64,000 nucleotides of DNA from Flavobacterium litorale (GTDB lineage Bacteria > Bacteroidota > Bacteroidia > Flavobacteriales > Flavobacteriaceae): the NCBI RefSeq assembly GCF_019613795.1, contig NZ_CP080429.1:525501-589500 (forward strand), given 5' to 3'. The position numbers and the translations under genes are program-made. The notes under the pieces are model-generated. The model had not been told where the DNA came from. It saw only the letters and a list, made by a program, of their open reading frames with translations, and did not search any database. Position 1 is the first letter of the stretch. Each line of letters starts with the position of its first letter. Below are positions 36,291 through 44,889 of the stretch, piece after piece.

Positions 36291-36967
36291 TAATAGTCGA
36301 GTTTAATGTAACGCATCTGCCGTACAATGTGTCCTTTTCTACTGTTTACATAAGATGACGAATTGGTTGCCTTGTACTTTAACGGGCTGGGCAATATGGC
36401 TGCTATACCTGCTGCCTCGTAACGGGTAAGGTTTTTAGCGTCCTTTTTATACCAGTACTTGGCTGCTGCTTGCGCACCGTAAATACCATCACCCATTTCT
36501 ATACTATTTAGGTATACTTCCATAATACGCTCTTTACTCCAAATTAACTCAATAAGTACGGTAAAATAAGCCTCTAATCCTTTGCGGAGGTAACTCCTGC
36601 CCTGCCACAAAAACACATTCTTGGCGGTTTGTTGCGATATGGTGCTTCCGCCCTTTATACGCTTGCCTTTCTTGTTGTTTTCGTACGCTTTCTCTATCGC
36701 TTCAAAATCGAAACCATAATGGGTAAAAAATTTACCATCCTCGCTAGCAATAACGGCTTTTTGCAATTCGGGCGATATTTCGGCAATAGGCACCCAATCG
36801 TGGTTGGCATACATTTCTTCGCCCCTATCGCGTTGCTCTAACGCACGGCTCATCATAAGCGGGGTAAAAGGTACAGGTACAAAACGGAACAGTACTACGG
36901 ATAGTACCGAAATAACGATGAACCAAAGGAATACCTTTATTATAAAGCGGAATATCTTTCGTAGCAT
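36290..36967 (-). CDS. mtgA: Monofunctional biosynthetic peptidoglycan transglycosylase MtgA
   Basis: A 225-residue inner-membrane GT51 glycosyltransferase that polymerises lipid II into glycan strands. A single TM segment lies at about 8-27. The GT51 motifs are 'VIASEDGKFFTHYGFD' (catalytic Glu), 'KRIKGGSTISQQTAKNVFLW', 'RKGLEAYFTVLIELIWSKERIMEVYLN' and 'GDGIYGAQAAAKYWY'. No transpeptidase domain is present. Its stop overlaps the start of the LpxR gene. Confidence 0.93.
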   Translation of the reverse strand: MLRKIFRFIIKVFLWFIVISVLSVVLFRFVPVPFTPLMMSRALEQRDRGEEMYANHDWVPIAEISPELQKAVIASEDGKFFTHYGFDFEAIEKAYENNKKGKRIKGGSTISQQTAKNVFLWQGRSYLRKGLEAYFTVLIELIWSKERIMEVYLNSIEMGDGIYGAQAAAKYWYKKDAKNLTRYEAAGIAAILPSPLKYKATNSSSYVNSRKGHIVRQMRYIKLDY

Positions 36968-37096
36968 AGCAAGCTAAAATTAGATGTAGCGAAAGTACAA
37001 ATAAGTTGGAAATAATATAAGTCTTTAGTTTGGGTAATTAATTTATAACACACTACATTAGAGGTAACTTTTTATACATCAATTTGTAAAAACAGT

Positions 37097-37561
37097 ATGA
37101 ACAACATACTTGGTAAAATAGTAAAACTACTAATAGGTTTCCCGTTGTACGTTTTAGCCAATAATATAATTGCCAATTTAGGTTCTCTTATCTTATTCCA
37201 ATACTGCTACTTTTATATATATGGAGTAAGTTGTACAGGAGGGTTTAATACTAAAAGTGCTGTTATTACTTTTATAGTTGTAGTGTTTAAATTATTAATA
37301 ATTGCGCTGTACAACTACACTAAAAAAGGAAGTTTTCTATTTTATTATCTGATTTTCGATGTAATTATTTCTGTAGTTTTATTATTAGATTATTTATTTG
37401 GAACATTATGGATTGCTTATTTTTACTCTAATAGACATATGATTAATTTAAGTAAATACTTGTTCGGGAACTATGCTTTAGTCATTATACAATCGGTAAT
37501 TGTATTGCTAGTACTACTAAATAAGAAAGGAATATTAAAGCGTAAACATATAACTGATTAA
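37097..37561 (+). CDS. Integral membrane protein of unknown function
   Basis: A 154-residue protein with about four hydrophobic helices (residues about 9-45, 55-75, 80-105, 125-148) and a Lys-rich tail. It is more AT-rich in its codons than its neighbours. I recognise no family, and it stands alone between divergently placed envelope and redox genes. It may be a lineage-specific gene. Confidence 0.6.
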   Translation: MNNILGKIVKLLIGFPLYVLANNIIANLGSLILFQYCYFYIYGVSCTGGFNTKSAVITFIVVVFKLLIIALYNYTKKGSFLFYYLIFDVIISVVLLLDYLFGTLWIAYFYSNRHMINLSKYLFGNYALVIIQSVIVLLVLLNKKGILKRKHITD

Positions 37562-37576
37562 ACTTTAATTAATGGG

Positions 37577-38689
37577 CTAAACCAAATCGGCTAATTCCTG
37601 CCCTACTATGCTACCAATAGCAATGCCCATACCACCTAGCCGAACGCCACAATAGGTATGCGCGCTAAGTTGTTGTACTATCGGATTTTTTTGGTTACCT
37701 ACACCCATAACACCGCTCCAACAGTGAGCAATTTTAACCTCTTGGTTGGGTAGTATAACATTGTGTAGTAGTTGCTCCAATTGGTTTTGTATTAGCTCCG
37801 TTTGGGCTAATTCTGTAGTGGTTTCGCCCTCAAAATCGAGGTTACGCGCACCGCCAAATAATATTCTGTTTTCGTAATTACGAAAGTAGTAATACCCCTC
37901 GTCCATGTGGAATGTTCCTTTAATATTTAGGTTGGGTATAGGCTCGGTAATAAGTACCTGTGCTCGGGCAGGTTTTACAGCACCTTTGGTAAGGGTGCTG
38001 GCAAAACCGTTGGTAGCAAAAAGGAGTTTTTTAGTAGTAAAAGTATAGTTGTTAACGCTTACGGTTACGCCATCTGAATTTTCATCATAATTGCTAACAT
38101 TTTGGCAGTTTACAATTAAAATGTGCTGCCTTGCCGCTTCTTTTAAAAGTGCCTGCATCATTTTACCTGTATCTATTTGCCCCTCAAAGGGGTTTAGTAT
38201 TAGGTGGTGGTGTATGCCTTTAAAACCAAAGGTATTGGCTTCGGTTGCAAATACATTGTTGTTAAACTGTGGTTGCAGTACATTATTTACAAAAGAGAGT
38301 TGTTGTAAACAGTTTTGGTACGTAGCTTCGTCCTTTTCTAAAAAAAGTTCGTACCCGCCATGCTGCTGATAGTCAATGGCAGCATCACCCAAGCGTTGGC
38401 GTAGTAGCTGCAAACCGTTACGGCGCTTTTGTATAAGGTTAATAACCTCTTGTTCGGTGTGGTTGTTTAAGTCGCTAACAATTTCCGATAGGCTACCAAA
38501 ACAGGCAAAACCTGCATTTTTAGTACTTGCGCCCTGTGGGAGCTCGCCTTTTTCGAGTACGATTATCTTACTGTCGGGAAAACGTTCGCGGAGGCGTAAT
38601 GCAGTATGGAGTCCTACTATACCGCTACCTACTATGGTGTAATCTACGTTGGTAAACCAACTGTTTATTTCCCACCAGCTTAGTTTCAT
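37577..38689 (-). CDS. FAD-dependent oxidoreductase (DAO/glycine-oxidase family)
   Basis: A 370-residue flavoprotein. The FAD-binding Rossmann motif 'YTIVGSGIVGLHTALRL' begins near residue 17, followed by 'VLEKGELPQGASTKNAGFACFG', where the 'G.S..N.G' segment is typical of D-amino-acid-oxidase-like enzymes. The C-terminal part has 'AHCWSGVMGVGNQKNPIVQQL' and 'GVRLGGMGIAIGSIVGQELADLV'. It oxidises an amine or amino acid, but the substrate is unknown. The start overlaps the DedA stop by ATGA, so the two are cotranscribed. Confidence 0.85.
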   Translation of the reverse strand: MKLSWWEINSWFTNVDYTIVGSGIVGLHTALRLRERFPDSKIIVLEKGELPQGASTKNAGFACFGSLSEIVSDLNNHTEQEVINLIQKRRNGLQLLRQRLGDAAIDYQQHGGYELFLEKDEATYQNCLQQLSFVNNVLQPQFNNNVFATEANTFGFKGIHHHLILNPFEGQIDTGKMMQALLKEAARQHILIVNCQNVSNYDENSDGVTVSVNNYTFTTKKLLFATNGFASTLTKGAVKPARAQVLITEPIPNLNIKGTFHMDEGYYYFRNYENRILFGGARNLDFEGETTTELAQTELIQNQLEQLLHNVILPNQEVKIAHCWSGVMGVGNQKNPIVQQLSAHTYCGVRLGGMGIAIGSIVGQELADLV

Positions 38690-39426
38690 CGCGGAAACAT
38701 ATTGCTATCGTCATCATCAGGGTCTTCTGCTTCCTCAACAGCTTCTTGTTCTGTTACTTTTTTACCTTTTATAGCGTTAAGTATAAGCGGTATGGTAGTT
38801 ATGGCAACAATAACCAAAATAATAAGCTCAATGTGTGCTTTAAGGTCAATATTAAGTGTTTTTAAGAAAAGCTCATATAAGTAATGCCCCGCAAATATTA
38901 TAGTAATTGCCCAAAGGAACGAGCTAAGAATGTTATAGAACATAAAACGTTTCTTGTCCATTTTTACCACCCCTGCAATAATAGGCGCAAACGTACGGAT
39001 TATGGGAAGGAAACGGGCAAATATAATGGCTCTACCACCGTGCTTTTCAAAAAACTCGTGCGATTGTATTAAGTACTTCTTTTTAAACCAAAATGTATCT
39101 TCTTTTCGGTACAAATACGTACCACTTTTATACCCAAACCAATAGCCAAAAGTGTTACCTAATATTCCGCTAAGCGCAACCAGTATGGATAGTAAAAATA
39201 CATTTATAAAATCGCCTTCAATAGGCATAAGCGTATTCATTAACTCGGTACTGTAAATACCTGCCAAAAACAAAAGGCTGTCGCCTGGTAAAAAGAAACC
39301 TGCAAAAAGTCCCGTTTCGGCAAAAACTATAAATAATACAACGTAAATTCCTACAGGAACACCACCAAGCTCTAGTGTAATATAAAACTCGGGGTTAATA
39401 AGCTGCATCCAGTCAAAATCACTCAT
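38686..39426 (-). CDS. DedA family inner-membrane protein
   Basis: A 246-residue membrane protein of the VTT/DedA family. The core motif is 'FAETGLFAGFFLPGDSLLFLAGIYST', followed by 'GNTFGYWFGYKSGTYLYRKEDTFWFKKKYLIQSHEFFEKHGGRAIIFARFLPIIRTFAPIIAGVVKMDKKRF', which includes the signature 'F.R..P..R...P..AG...M'. Members act as lipid carriers (for example for undecaprenyl phosphate) or in pH and membrane homeostasis. The C-terminus is very acidic ('EAVEEAEDPDDDDSN'). Confidence 0.93.
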   Translation of the reverse strand: MSDFDWMQLINPEFYITLELGGVPVGIYVVLFIVFAETGLFAGFFLPGDSLLFLAGIYSTELMNTLMPIEGDFINVFLLSILVALSGILGNTFGYWFGYKSGTYLYRKEDTFWFKKKYLIQSHEFFEKHGGRAIIFARFLPIIRTFAPIIAGVVKMDKKRFMFYNILSSFLWAITIIFAGHYLYELFLKTLNIDLKAHIELIILVIVAITTIPLILNAIKGKKVTEQEAVEEAEDPDDDDSNMFPR

Positions 39427-39665
39427 GTGTTATGGTTAAATTGGTGTATAAAACGCGTATAATTTTAAGTCCGTGAAATTACTTATATTTTTTCAATCTT
39501 GTAATAGCTACGGGGTTTATAATCATCTTTTGTATAAAAATTAACTATTTAACAAAAACAATCCGTATTTAGCTACACAAAACGCATGTAGCTATTATAT
39601 AGCTATAAATACAGTGTTAAAGAAAATTGCTACTTTTAAGGCAACCTTATTTTAATGTACAACTA

Positions 39666-41567
39666 ATGAAAAAACTACTTTTTATAACGCTAACACTTAT
39701 GGGATTATCGGCTGCTGCACAAGAACACATGACGCCCGAATTATTATGGAAATTGGGGCGTGTGAGTCCGCTAGGCATTACCAAAGACGGTAAAAATATT
39801 GTGTATAAAGTTTCGACGCCTACAATGAGTACCAACAAAATAACCTCTAAATTTTATACCATTCCTATTGACGGAGGCAAAGCAACGGCTGTAAAAGAAT
39901 ATAAAGACTTGCTTAACGACGAATATGTATCGCCTGACGGGAAATACGTATTATCGCACAAAGCGGTAAAAGTAGAAGATGTGTATGGTAAAGATTATTA
40001 TCCTGAATTGGAAAAATCGACAGTACAGGTATACGATGCTTTGGATTACCGCCACTGGGATACGTGGAGCGATGGCACACACAACCACGTAGGCTATGCA
40101 CCCGTAAACGACACCGATAATTTTACGGATATTATGGAAGGGGAACCTTACGATACACCGCAACAACCTTTTGGTGGCTCGGAAGATTATACGTGGTCGC
40201 CTACAGGTAAAAGCATTGTATACGTATGTAAAAAACTGACAGGTACCGAGTACGCTACTAGTACCAATACCGATTTATACGAGTATAATTTAGGCGATAA
40301 AACAACTGTAAACCTTACCCCTAAAAATAAGGGTTACGATACCCAACCTGCTTTTTCGCCTAATGGCGATTTAACATGGCTACAAATGAAGCGCGACGGT
40401 TACGAAGCCGATAAAAACGATATTATTGTACGCCACAAAGGGATAGACCTTAACATTACTGCGGGGTGGGATGGCACCGTAGATGCTTTTACGTGGAGCG
40501 AGGACGGTAAGAAAATTTATTTTATTGCTGCTACAGATGGTACCCGCCAATTGTTTGAAGTAAACTTCCCGGGGCTTACCAAAATTGCCGTTAGGGTAGA
40601 GCAAGTTACCGATGGTTATTTTGATGTAACCAGCATAGTAGGGTTTTATAAAAACAGTATAATTGTAACCCGTAGCGATATGAACCACGCTAGCGAAATA
40701 TACAGCTACGATTTAAAAAAGAAAGACTGGAACCAAATAACCAAAGTAAACAACAAAGCCTATGCAGGCATTACGTTAAGCAAAACTGTAAAACGCTACG
40801 TTACTACTACCGATGGTAAAAAAATGCTGGTATGGGTAATACTCCCTCCAAATTTTAATGCCACCAAAAAATACCCAACACTACTGTATTGCCAAGGTGG
40901 TCCGCAAAGTGCCCTATCGCAATTTTATTCGTTTAGATGGAATTTCCAAGTAATGGCAGCACAAGGCTATATTGTAGTAGCACCCAACAGGCGCGGTATG
41001 CCAGGACACGGTGTGGAATGGAACGAAGCCATTAGTGGCGACTGGGGCGGACAGGTTATGGACGATTACCTATCGGCTATTGATGATGTAGCGAAAGAGC
41101 CTTACGTGGATAATGACAGACTTGGTGCTGTAGGAGCAAGCTACGGCGGGTACTCAGTATTCTTTTTAGCAGGCATACACAACAAACGTTTTAAAACCTT
41201 TATAGCGCACGACGGTGTATTTAACCTAAAAAGCATGTACGGCACTACCGAAGAGGTATTTTTTACCAATTGGGATAGTGGCGGTGCCTACTGGGAAACC
41301 AACAATGCTGTAGCACAAAAAACCTATACCAAATTTAATCCCATTAACTATGTAGCGAAATGGGATACACCCATACTAATATTCCAAGGCGATAAAGATT
41401 TCCGTGTACCTATTGGGCAGGGGCAAGAAGCCTTTCAGGCAGCACAATTGCGCGGTATAAAAAGCCGTTTTATTGTATTCCCAGACGAGAACCATTGGGT
41501 ATTAAAACCGCAAAATGGTTTGGTGTGGCAGCGTGAATTTTTTAAATGGTTACAGCAAACTTTATAG
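39666..41567 (+). CDS. S9 family exported serine peptidase (acylaminoacyl/dipeptidyl-peptidase type)
   Basis: Using the ATG at 39666 gives 633 residues beginning MKKLLFITLTLMGLSAAAQE, a signal peptide; an earlier TTG at 39627 would break it. A beta-propeller (about 40-370) with 'DYTWSPTGKSIVYV' and 'AFTWSEDGKKIYF' precedes the hydrolase domain, with the catalytic serine in 'GASYGGYSVFFLAG' (about residue 491), aspartate in 'QGDKDFRVP' and histidine in 'DENHWVLKPQ'. 'PNRRGMPGHGVEWNEAISGDWGG' marks the family. It probably trims peptides at the cell surface or in the periplasm. Confidence 0.92.
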   Translation: MKKLLFITLTLMGLSAAAQEHMTPELLWKLGRVSPLGITKDGKNIVYKVSTPTMSTNKITSKFYTIPIDGGKATAVKEYKDLLNDEYVSPDGKYVLSHKAVKVEDVYGKDYYPELEKSTVQVYDALDYRHWDTWSDGTHNHVGYAPVNDTDNFTDIMEGEPYDTPQQPFGGSEDYTWSPTGKSIVYVCKKLTGTEYATSTNTDLYEYNLGDKTTVNLTPKNKGYDTQPAFSPNGDLTWLQMKRDGYEADKNDIIVRHKGIDLNITAGWDGTVDAFTWSEDGKKIYFIAATDGTRQLFEVNFPGLTKIAVRVEQVTDGYFDVTSIVGFYKNSIIVTRSDMNHASEIYSYDLKKKDWNQITKVNNKAYAGITLSKTVKRYVTTTDGKKMLVWVILPPNFNATKKYPTLLYCQGGPQSALSQFYSFRWNFQVMAAQGYIVVAPNRRGMPGHGVEWNEAISGDWGGQVMDDYLSAIDDVAKEPYVDNDRLGAVGASYGGYSVFFLAGIHNKRFKTFIAHDGVFNLKSMYGTTEEVFFTNWDSGGAYWETNNAVAQKTYTKFNPINYVAKWDTPILIFQGDKDFRVPIGQGQEAFQAAQLRGIKSRFIVFPDENHWVLKPQNGLVWQREFFKWLQQTL

Positions 41568-41644
41568 AAAAATTACAAATAGCTAACCTTTAGTAAATTT
41601 TATTTACTTTAGCAATCTCAACAAAAATAAAACTATTTAAGATT

Positions 41645-42847
41645 ATGACTAAGCGTTCATTCCGACCATTTTTGGCTGCATCGTTATTATTTGCAGGGCT
41701 GCAAGTAGTTTCGGCTCAGGACTATCTGGTAAATTCATTAAAAAATAACAAAAGTGAAAACAGTAAAGACTCTTTTGTATTTACCGAGGTAATAAACATC
41801 GAAAATACCCCTGTAAAAAGTCAGGGTTCATCGGGTACATGTTGGAGCTATGCTGCCAACTCATTCATCGAATCGGAAATGATTCGTATGGGTAAGGAGC
41901 CCGTAGAAATCTCGCAAATATATACCGCACGTAATGCTTACATCGAAAAAGGTAAAAACTACGTAAAAATGCACGGAGCTATAACATTAGGCGATGGTGG
42001 TGCATTACACGATGTGATAAACATGTACAAAAAATACGGGGCATTACCACAAAGTGAATACACGGGGCTAAACTACGGTACTACACGCAACCAATTTGCC
42101 GAAATGGCTGCCATAAACGAAGGGCTGCTTGCTGCGGTAGTAAAAAACCCGAACGGGAAACTTACACCCAACTGGGAAAAAGCATACATATCGGTTTTAG
42201 ATACGTATTTAGGCGAAGTACCAGAGAGCTTTACCTACAAAGGAAAAAAATATACCCCTAAAACATTTGCTGATGAAGTTGTGGGTATTAACGCCGATGA
42301 TTACGTAGAAATTTCATCATTAAAAGAACACCCGTACTACAGCCAGTTTGTACTTATGGTACCCGATAATTGGTCGTTAGACCTTGTTTACAATGTTAAG
42401 ATGAACGACCTTACGGATATTATAGATAATGCCCTTAAAGATGGCTATACTGTAGGATGGGCTGGCGATGTGAGCGAAAGAGGTTTTAGCTGGAGAAACG
42501 GTGTAGCATACGTACCTGCTAAAGATTACGGTGATATGACTGCTGAGGAAAAAGAAAGCATTTTTAAAGGCCCTAAACCTGAAATGCAAATTACCGAAGA
42601 GATGCGCCAAGAAGCGTTTGATAACTACCAAACTACCGACGACCATGGTATGCACATTGTAGGTATTACTAAAGACCAAAATGGTAAAGAGTACTACATG
42701 ATTAAAAACTCGTGGGGCGCAAGTAACGATTACCAAGGGTACATGTACATGAGCAAGAATTTCGTAAAATATAAAACTACTGCTATACTATTGCACAAAG
42801 GTGGGCTTCCTAAAAAAATAGCCAAAAAGCTAAATATAAAACAGTAG
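41645..42847 (+). CDS. Exported C1 family cysteine peptidase (PepC/bleomycin-hydrolase-like)
   Basis: A 400-residue papain-fold peptidase with the signal peptide MTKRSFRPFLAASLLFAGLQ. The catalytic residues are Gln60 and Cys66 in 'VKSQGSSGTCWSYAANSFIESEM', His in 'DDHGMHIVGITKD' and Asn in 'MIKNSWGASNDYQGYMYMS'. The insertion pattern and 'SQIYTARNAYIEKGKNYVKMHG' fit the bleomycin-hydrolase subfamily (aminopeptidase C), which in other bacteria is usually cytosolic; here it is exported. It lies 77 bp after the S9 peptidase gene and may share its message. A terminator follows. Confidence 0.9.
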   Translation: MTKRSFRPFLAASLLFAGLQVVSAQDYLVNSLKNNKSENSKDSFVFTEVINIENTPVKSQGSSGTCWSYAANSFIESEMIRMGKEPVEISQIYTARNAYIEKGKNYVKMHGAITLGDGGALHDVINMYKKYGALPQSEYTGLNYGTTRNQFAEMAAINEGLLAAVVKNPNGKLTPNWEKAYISVLDTYLGEVPESFTYKGKKYTPKTFADEVVGINADDYVEISSLKEHPYYSQFVLMVPDNWSLDLVYNVKMNDLTDIIDNALKDGYTVGWAGDVSERGFSWRNGVAYVPAKDYGDMTAEEKESIFKGPKPEMQITEEMRQEAFDNYQTTDDHGMHIVGITKDQNGKEYYMIKNSWGASNDYQGYMYMSKNFVKYKTTAILLHKGGLPKKIAKKLNIKQ

Positions 42848-43201
42848 CAGTAAAATATGCAATACAATATCAAATCCTGTAGTACGTGTACTACAGGATT
42901 TTTTTATGTTTAATACTAATGCTATCTCTCTATTCAAACAACAGTAAATAAATTTTCATTTGGCAAAACGTTTTATTAAACCTTGTCCTACAAATAGTTA
43001 CACCATCGTTGTAAGCATTACGGTTTTCCCGTAGTTAACACTTGTTTAACAACAACTAAAGGCTATAAAGTTTGTTCACTACTTGTTTCTACTATACCTT
43101 TATTCCTTAAGGGGGTCTGATTTTCAACCCCAAACAGTCAGAACAAGCCGAAATATTGACTATAAAAAAGATAGTAGGCACAACATCCAAACTAAATAAT
43201 T
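42848..43201. other. Intergenic region before the Cys-rich lipoprotein gene
   Basis: 354 bases: the terminator of the C1 peptidase gene (42873-42906), then AT-rich DNA that should contain the promoter of the lipoprotein pair. A TACCTTTA box near 43095 is a weak candidate. A small GGGGT/ACCCC hairpin lies near 43111-43130. No gene is seen. Confidence 0.4.
42873..42906 (+). terminator. Terminator of the C1 peptidase gene
   Basis: Perfect 13-bp stem AATCCTGTAGTAC/GTACTACAGGATT with a 2-base loop, followed by TTTTTTA. Confidence 0.85.
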
Positions 43202-43894
43202 ATGAAAAAACTAAAAATTGTTTTCACAATGGCATTATTGGGGTTGCTTTTTAGCTGTAGTAGCGATAGCAACGAAATTAAGACTGAGAACACCAACAGC
43301 AACTACATTCCGAAATCGGGAGACTCAGATGGAATTACATTTAACGATATTACAGAAATTGAAGATTTGAATGATCAAATATTAGTAGCATCTACGCTTA
43401 GCCCAGATGGGATGAGAGCAATGTGGCAAGATAAACTTGAAAATTTCTTGGAGAATAACATACTAAGTGAAGAACAATACAATTATATAAATGATTTGAA
43501 AAGTGAAATAGACGTTACCAATATTTTTATAGAAGACGCCGAAGATAGAACTAATTTTCTTAGCGAACGCAGTCCCGTAATTGTTAGTGAACTGATAGAT
43601 TTATTTGGTGAAGCTGCAACTACGTATCTAATCAGAAAGATTGAAAACGTGAATCAATCAGTTGATAGACTTACTGGTGGTTCAGGCGATCCAATAAGTC
43701 AATTACCAACATTAACACAAGCATGTTCGTGTGGCGGAACTAGCCTTGGTTTTGACCACGGTTGTGTACTAGTAGGTCAGGGAGGCTACTTAGTTGGCGA
43801 GTGTAGAACGAGAAACTGTGCTAGTAGTAGTTTTATCTCATGGGTTGACGGAGGACATGGATTTACAGGCTCGTGCCATTATCCACAACCTTAA
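43202..43894 (+). CDS. Cys-rich lipoprotein, possibly fulvocin C-related
   Basis: A 230-residue lipoprotein (lipobox LLFSC, Cys19). A helical middle section (about 60-150, 'TLSPDGMRAMWQDKLENFLEN') is followed by a compact Cys-rich tail of 56 residues with six cysteines at 175, 177, 188, 201, 206 and 225, starting 'CSCGG'. The pattern of 'P....W..KL' plus a Cys-rich end is like proteins called bacteriocin fulvocin C-related in Bacteroidota, but I cannot confirm this by alignment. It is followed after 18 bp by a DUF1573 lipoprotein gene. A functional role is not established. Confidence 0.65.
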   Translation: MKKLKIVFTMALLGLLFSCSSDSNEIKTENTNSNYIPKSGDSDGITFNDITEIEDLNDQILVASTLSPDGMRAMWQDKLENFLENNILSEEQYNYINDLKSEIDVTNIFIEDAEDRTNFLSERSPVIVSELIDLFGEAATTYLIRKIENVNQSVDRLTGGSGDPISQLPTLTQACSCGGTSLGFDHGCVLVGQGGYLVGECRTRNCASSSFISWVDGGHGFTGSCHYPQP

Positions 43895-43912
43895 ATATGA
43901 GAAAATACTGAA

Positions 43913-44314
43913 ATGAAAAAACTCGGAATCTTATTGTTCTGCATTACATCTATTATTAGTTGCAATAATTTAGGAAACCCTATAATAGAAATCATTAACC
44001 CTGAAATTGATTTGGGTACCATACCACACAATGATAAAAGGGACTTTTACATAAAAATTAGAAACGGTGGTACAAGTGATTTAATAATTAAAAAACTGCA
44101 ACCCTCTTGTAGTTGTATAGTTGATAAAGAATTTGAATTGTTAACTATTAAAGCTAAAAAAACAGACTCTATAAAGTTAACGATGGTTGCAAATAATTAT
44201 GGCAACCACACTGAGAAGGTTGCGATTTTATCGAATACGGAGTCAGGCTATTCCATAGTAAATATAAATTCCTATACCGAGAAGCCCGAACAGCTAGAAA
44301 GGTTGGAAAACTAA
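43913..44314 (+). CDS. DUF1573 domain-containing lipoprotein
   Basis: A 133-residue lipoprotein with a lipobox (ITSIISC, Cys17). The mature part is an immunoglobulin-like ASPM/SPD-2/Hydin-type fold with the DUF1573 pattern 'PEIDLGTIPHNDKRDFYIKIRNGGTSDLIIKKLQPSCSC', including a CSC motif (Cys66, Cys68) found in many members. It is separated from the Cys-rich lipoprotein by 18 bp and ends in front of a bidirectional terminator. Members are common in Bacteroidota and of unknown role. Confidence 0.8.
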   Translation: MKKLGILLFCITSIISCNNLGNPIIEIINPEIDLGTIPHNDKRDFYIKIRNGGTSDLIIKKLQPSCSCIVDKEFELLTIKAKKTDSIKLTMVANNYGNHTEKVAILSNTESGYSIVNINSYTEKPEQLERLEN

Positions 44315-44328
44315 AAAAGTTCGTTTAT

Positions 44329-44367
44329 AAAAAAACCCCTACTTTACAGCAGGGGGTTTCTTTTTTA
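44329..44367. terminator. Bidirectional terminator between the DUF1573 gene and the small periplasmic protein gene
   Basis: AAACCCCT/AGGGGGTTT stem with a loop of about 10 bases, a run of A on the left and T on the right, so it works for both convergent genes. Confidence 0.75.
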
Positions 44368-44382
44368 TTGTAATACAATACG

Positions 44383-44766
44383 TTACTGCGCTTCGTAAAA
44401 TGCTCGTAGCTTTTTGTAGTTGGCAGTTCGGTTGGCTTTATATACTTTATACTGCGTACTATTTAGCACCGATTTTAGTTTTTTATCCCTTCTGTCCTTT
44501 ATGGCTTTCATTGCTTTTGCCATAACTACGCGTGTACCGCCCTTTGCTTTAGCATCGGCAGCTTGTTGTAAAAAGGTTTTATTAATATCTAAAACTTTAG
44601 TGTACTGCCCGTCATTGAGGGATAGTTTCGATTTCATTTGTGTTGTTACGGCGGCTGCGCCCTCGCTAAACTTGTCTTTTTCCTGAGCTACGGCTGTAGT
44701 ACTAAATACTACCAATAGCAGTAGTACGGTAAGCGTTGCCTTAACGGCTGTTGCAATTTTGTTCAT
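44383..44766 (-). CDS. Small exported helical protein (Spy/CpxP-like size and layout)
   Basis: Using the ATG at 44766 gives 127 residues with a signal peptide (MNKIATAVKATLTVLLLLVV...). The earlier TTG at 44808 is part of the -7 box and is not used. The mature protein is helical and basic ('LSLNDGQYTKVLDINKTFLQQ', 'DRRDKKLKSVLNSTQYKVYKANR'), like Spy/CpxP-type periplasmic proteins with two long helices, but no LTxxQ motif is clear. Function unknown. Confidence 0.65.
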   Translation of the reverse strand: MNKIATAVKATLTVLLLLVVFSTTAVAQEKDKFSEGAAAVTTQMKSKLSLNDGQYTKVLDINKTFLQQAADAKAKGGTRVVMAKAMKAIKDRRDKKLKSVLNSTQYKVYKANRTANYKKLRAFYEAQ

Positions 44767-44805
44767 TATATTTATTTTTTGGTTTTTAATGGTAATAGCT
44801 GCGTA

Positions 44806-44813
44806 CAAAAATA
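44806..44813 (-). promoter_or_regulatory. -7 box of the small exported protein gene
   Basis: TATTTTTG on the minus strand, 39 bases upstream of the ATG at 44766; its TTG is the rejected upstream start. Confidence 0.45.
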
Positions 44814-44889
44814 TAAGATAATTTTAATTAGCTATCCTAAAAACCATTAAATAACAATAAGCAAACATATATAGGGAGACATTCTATTT

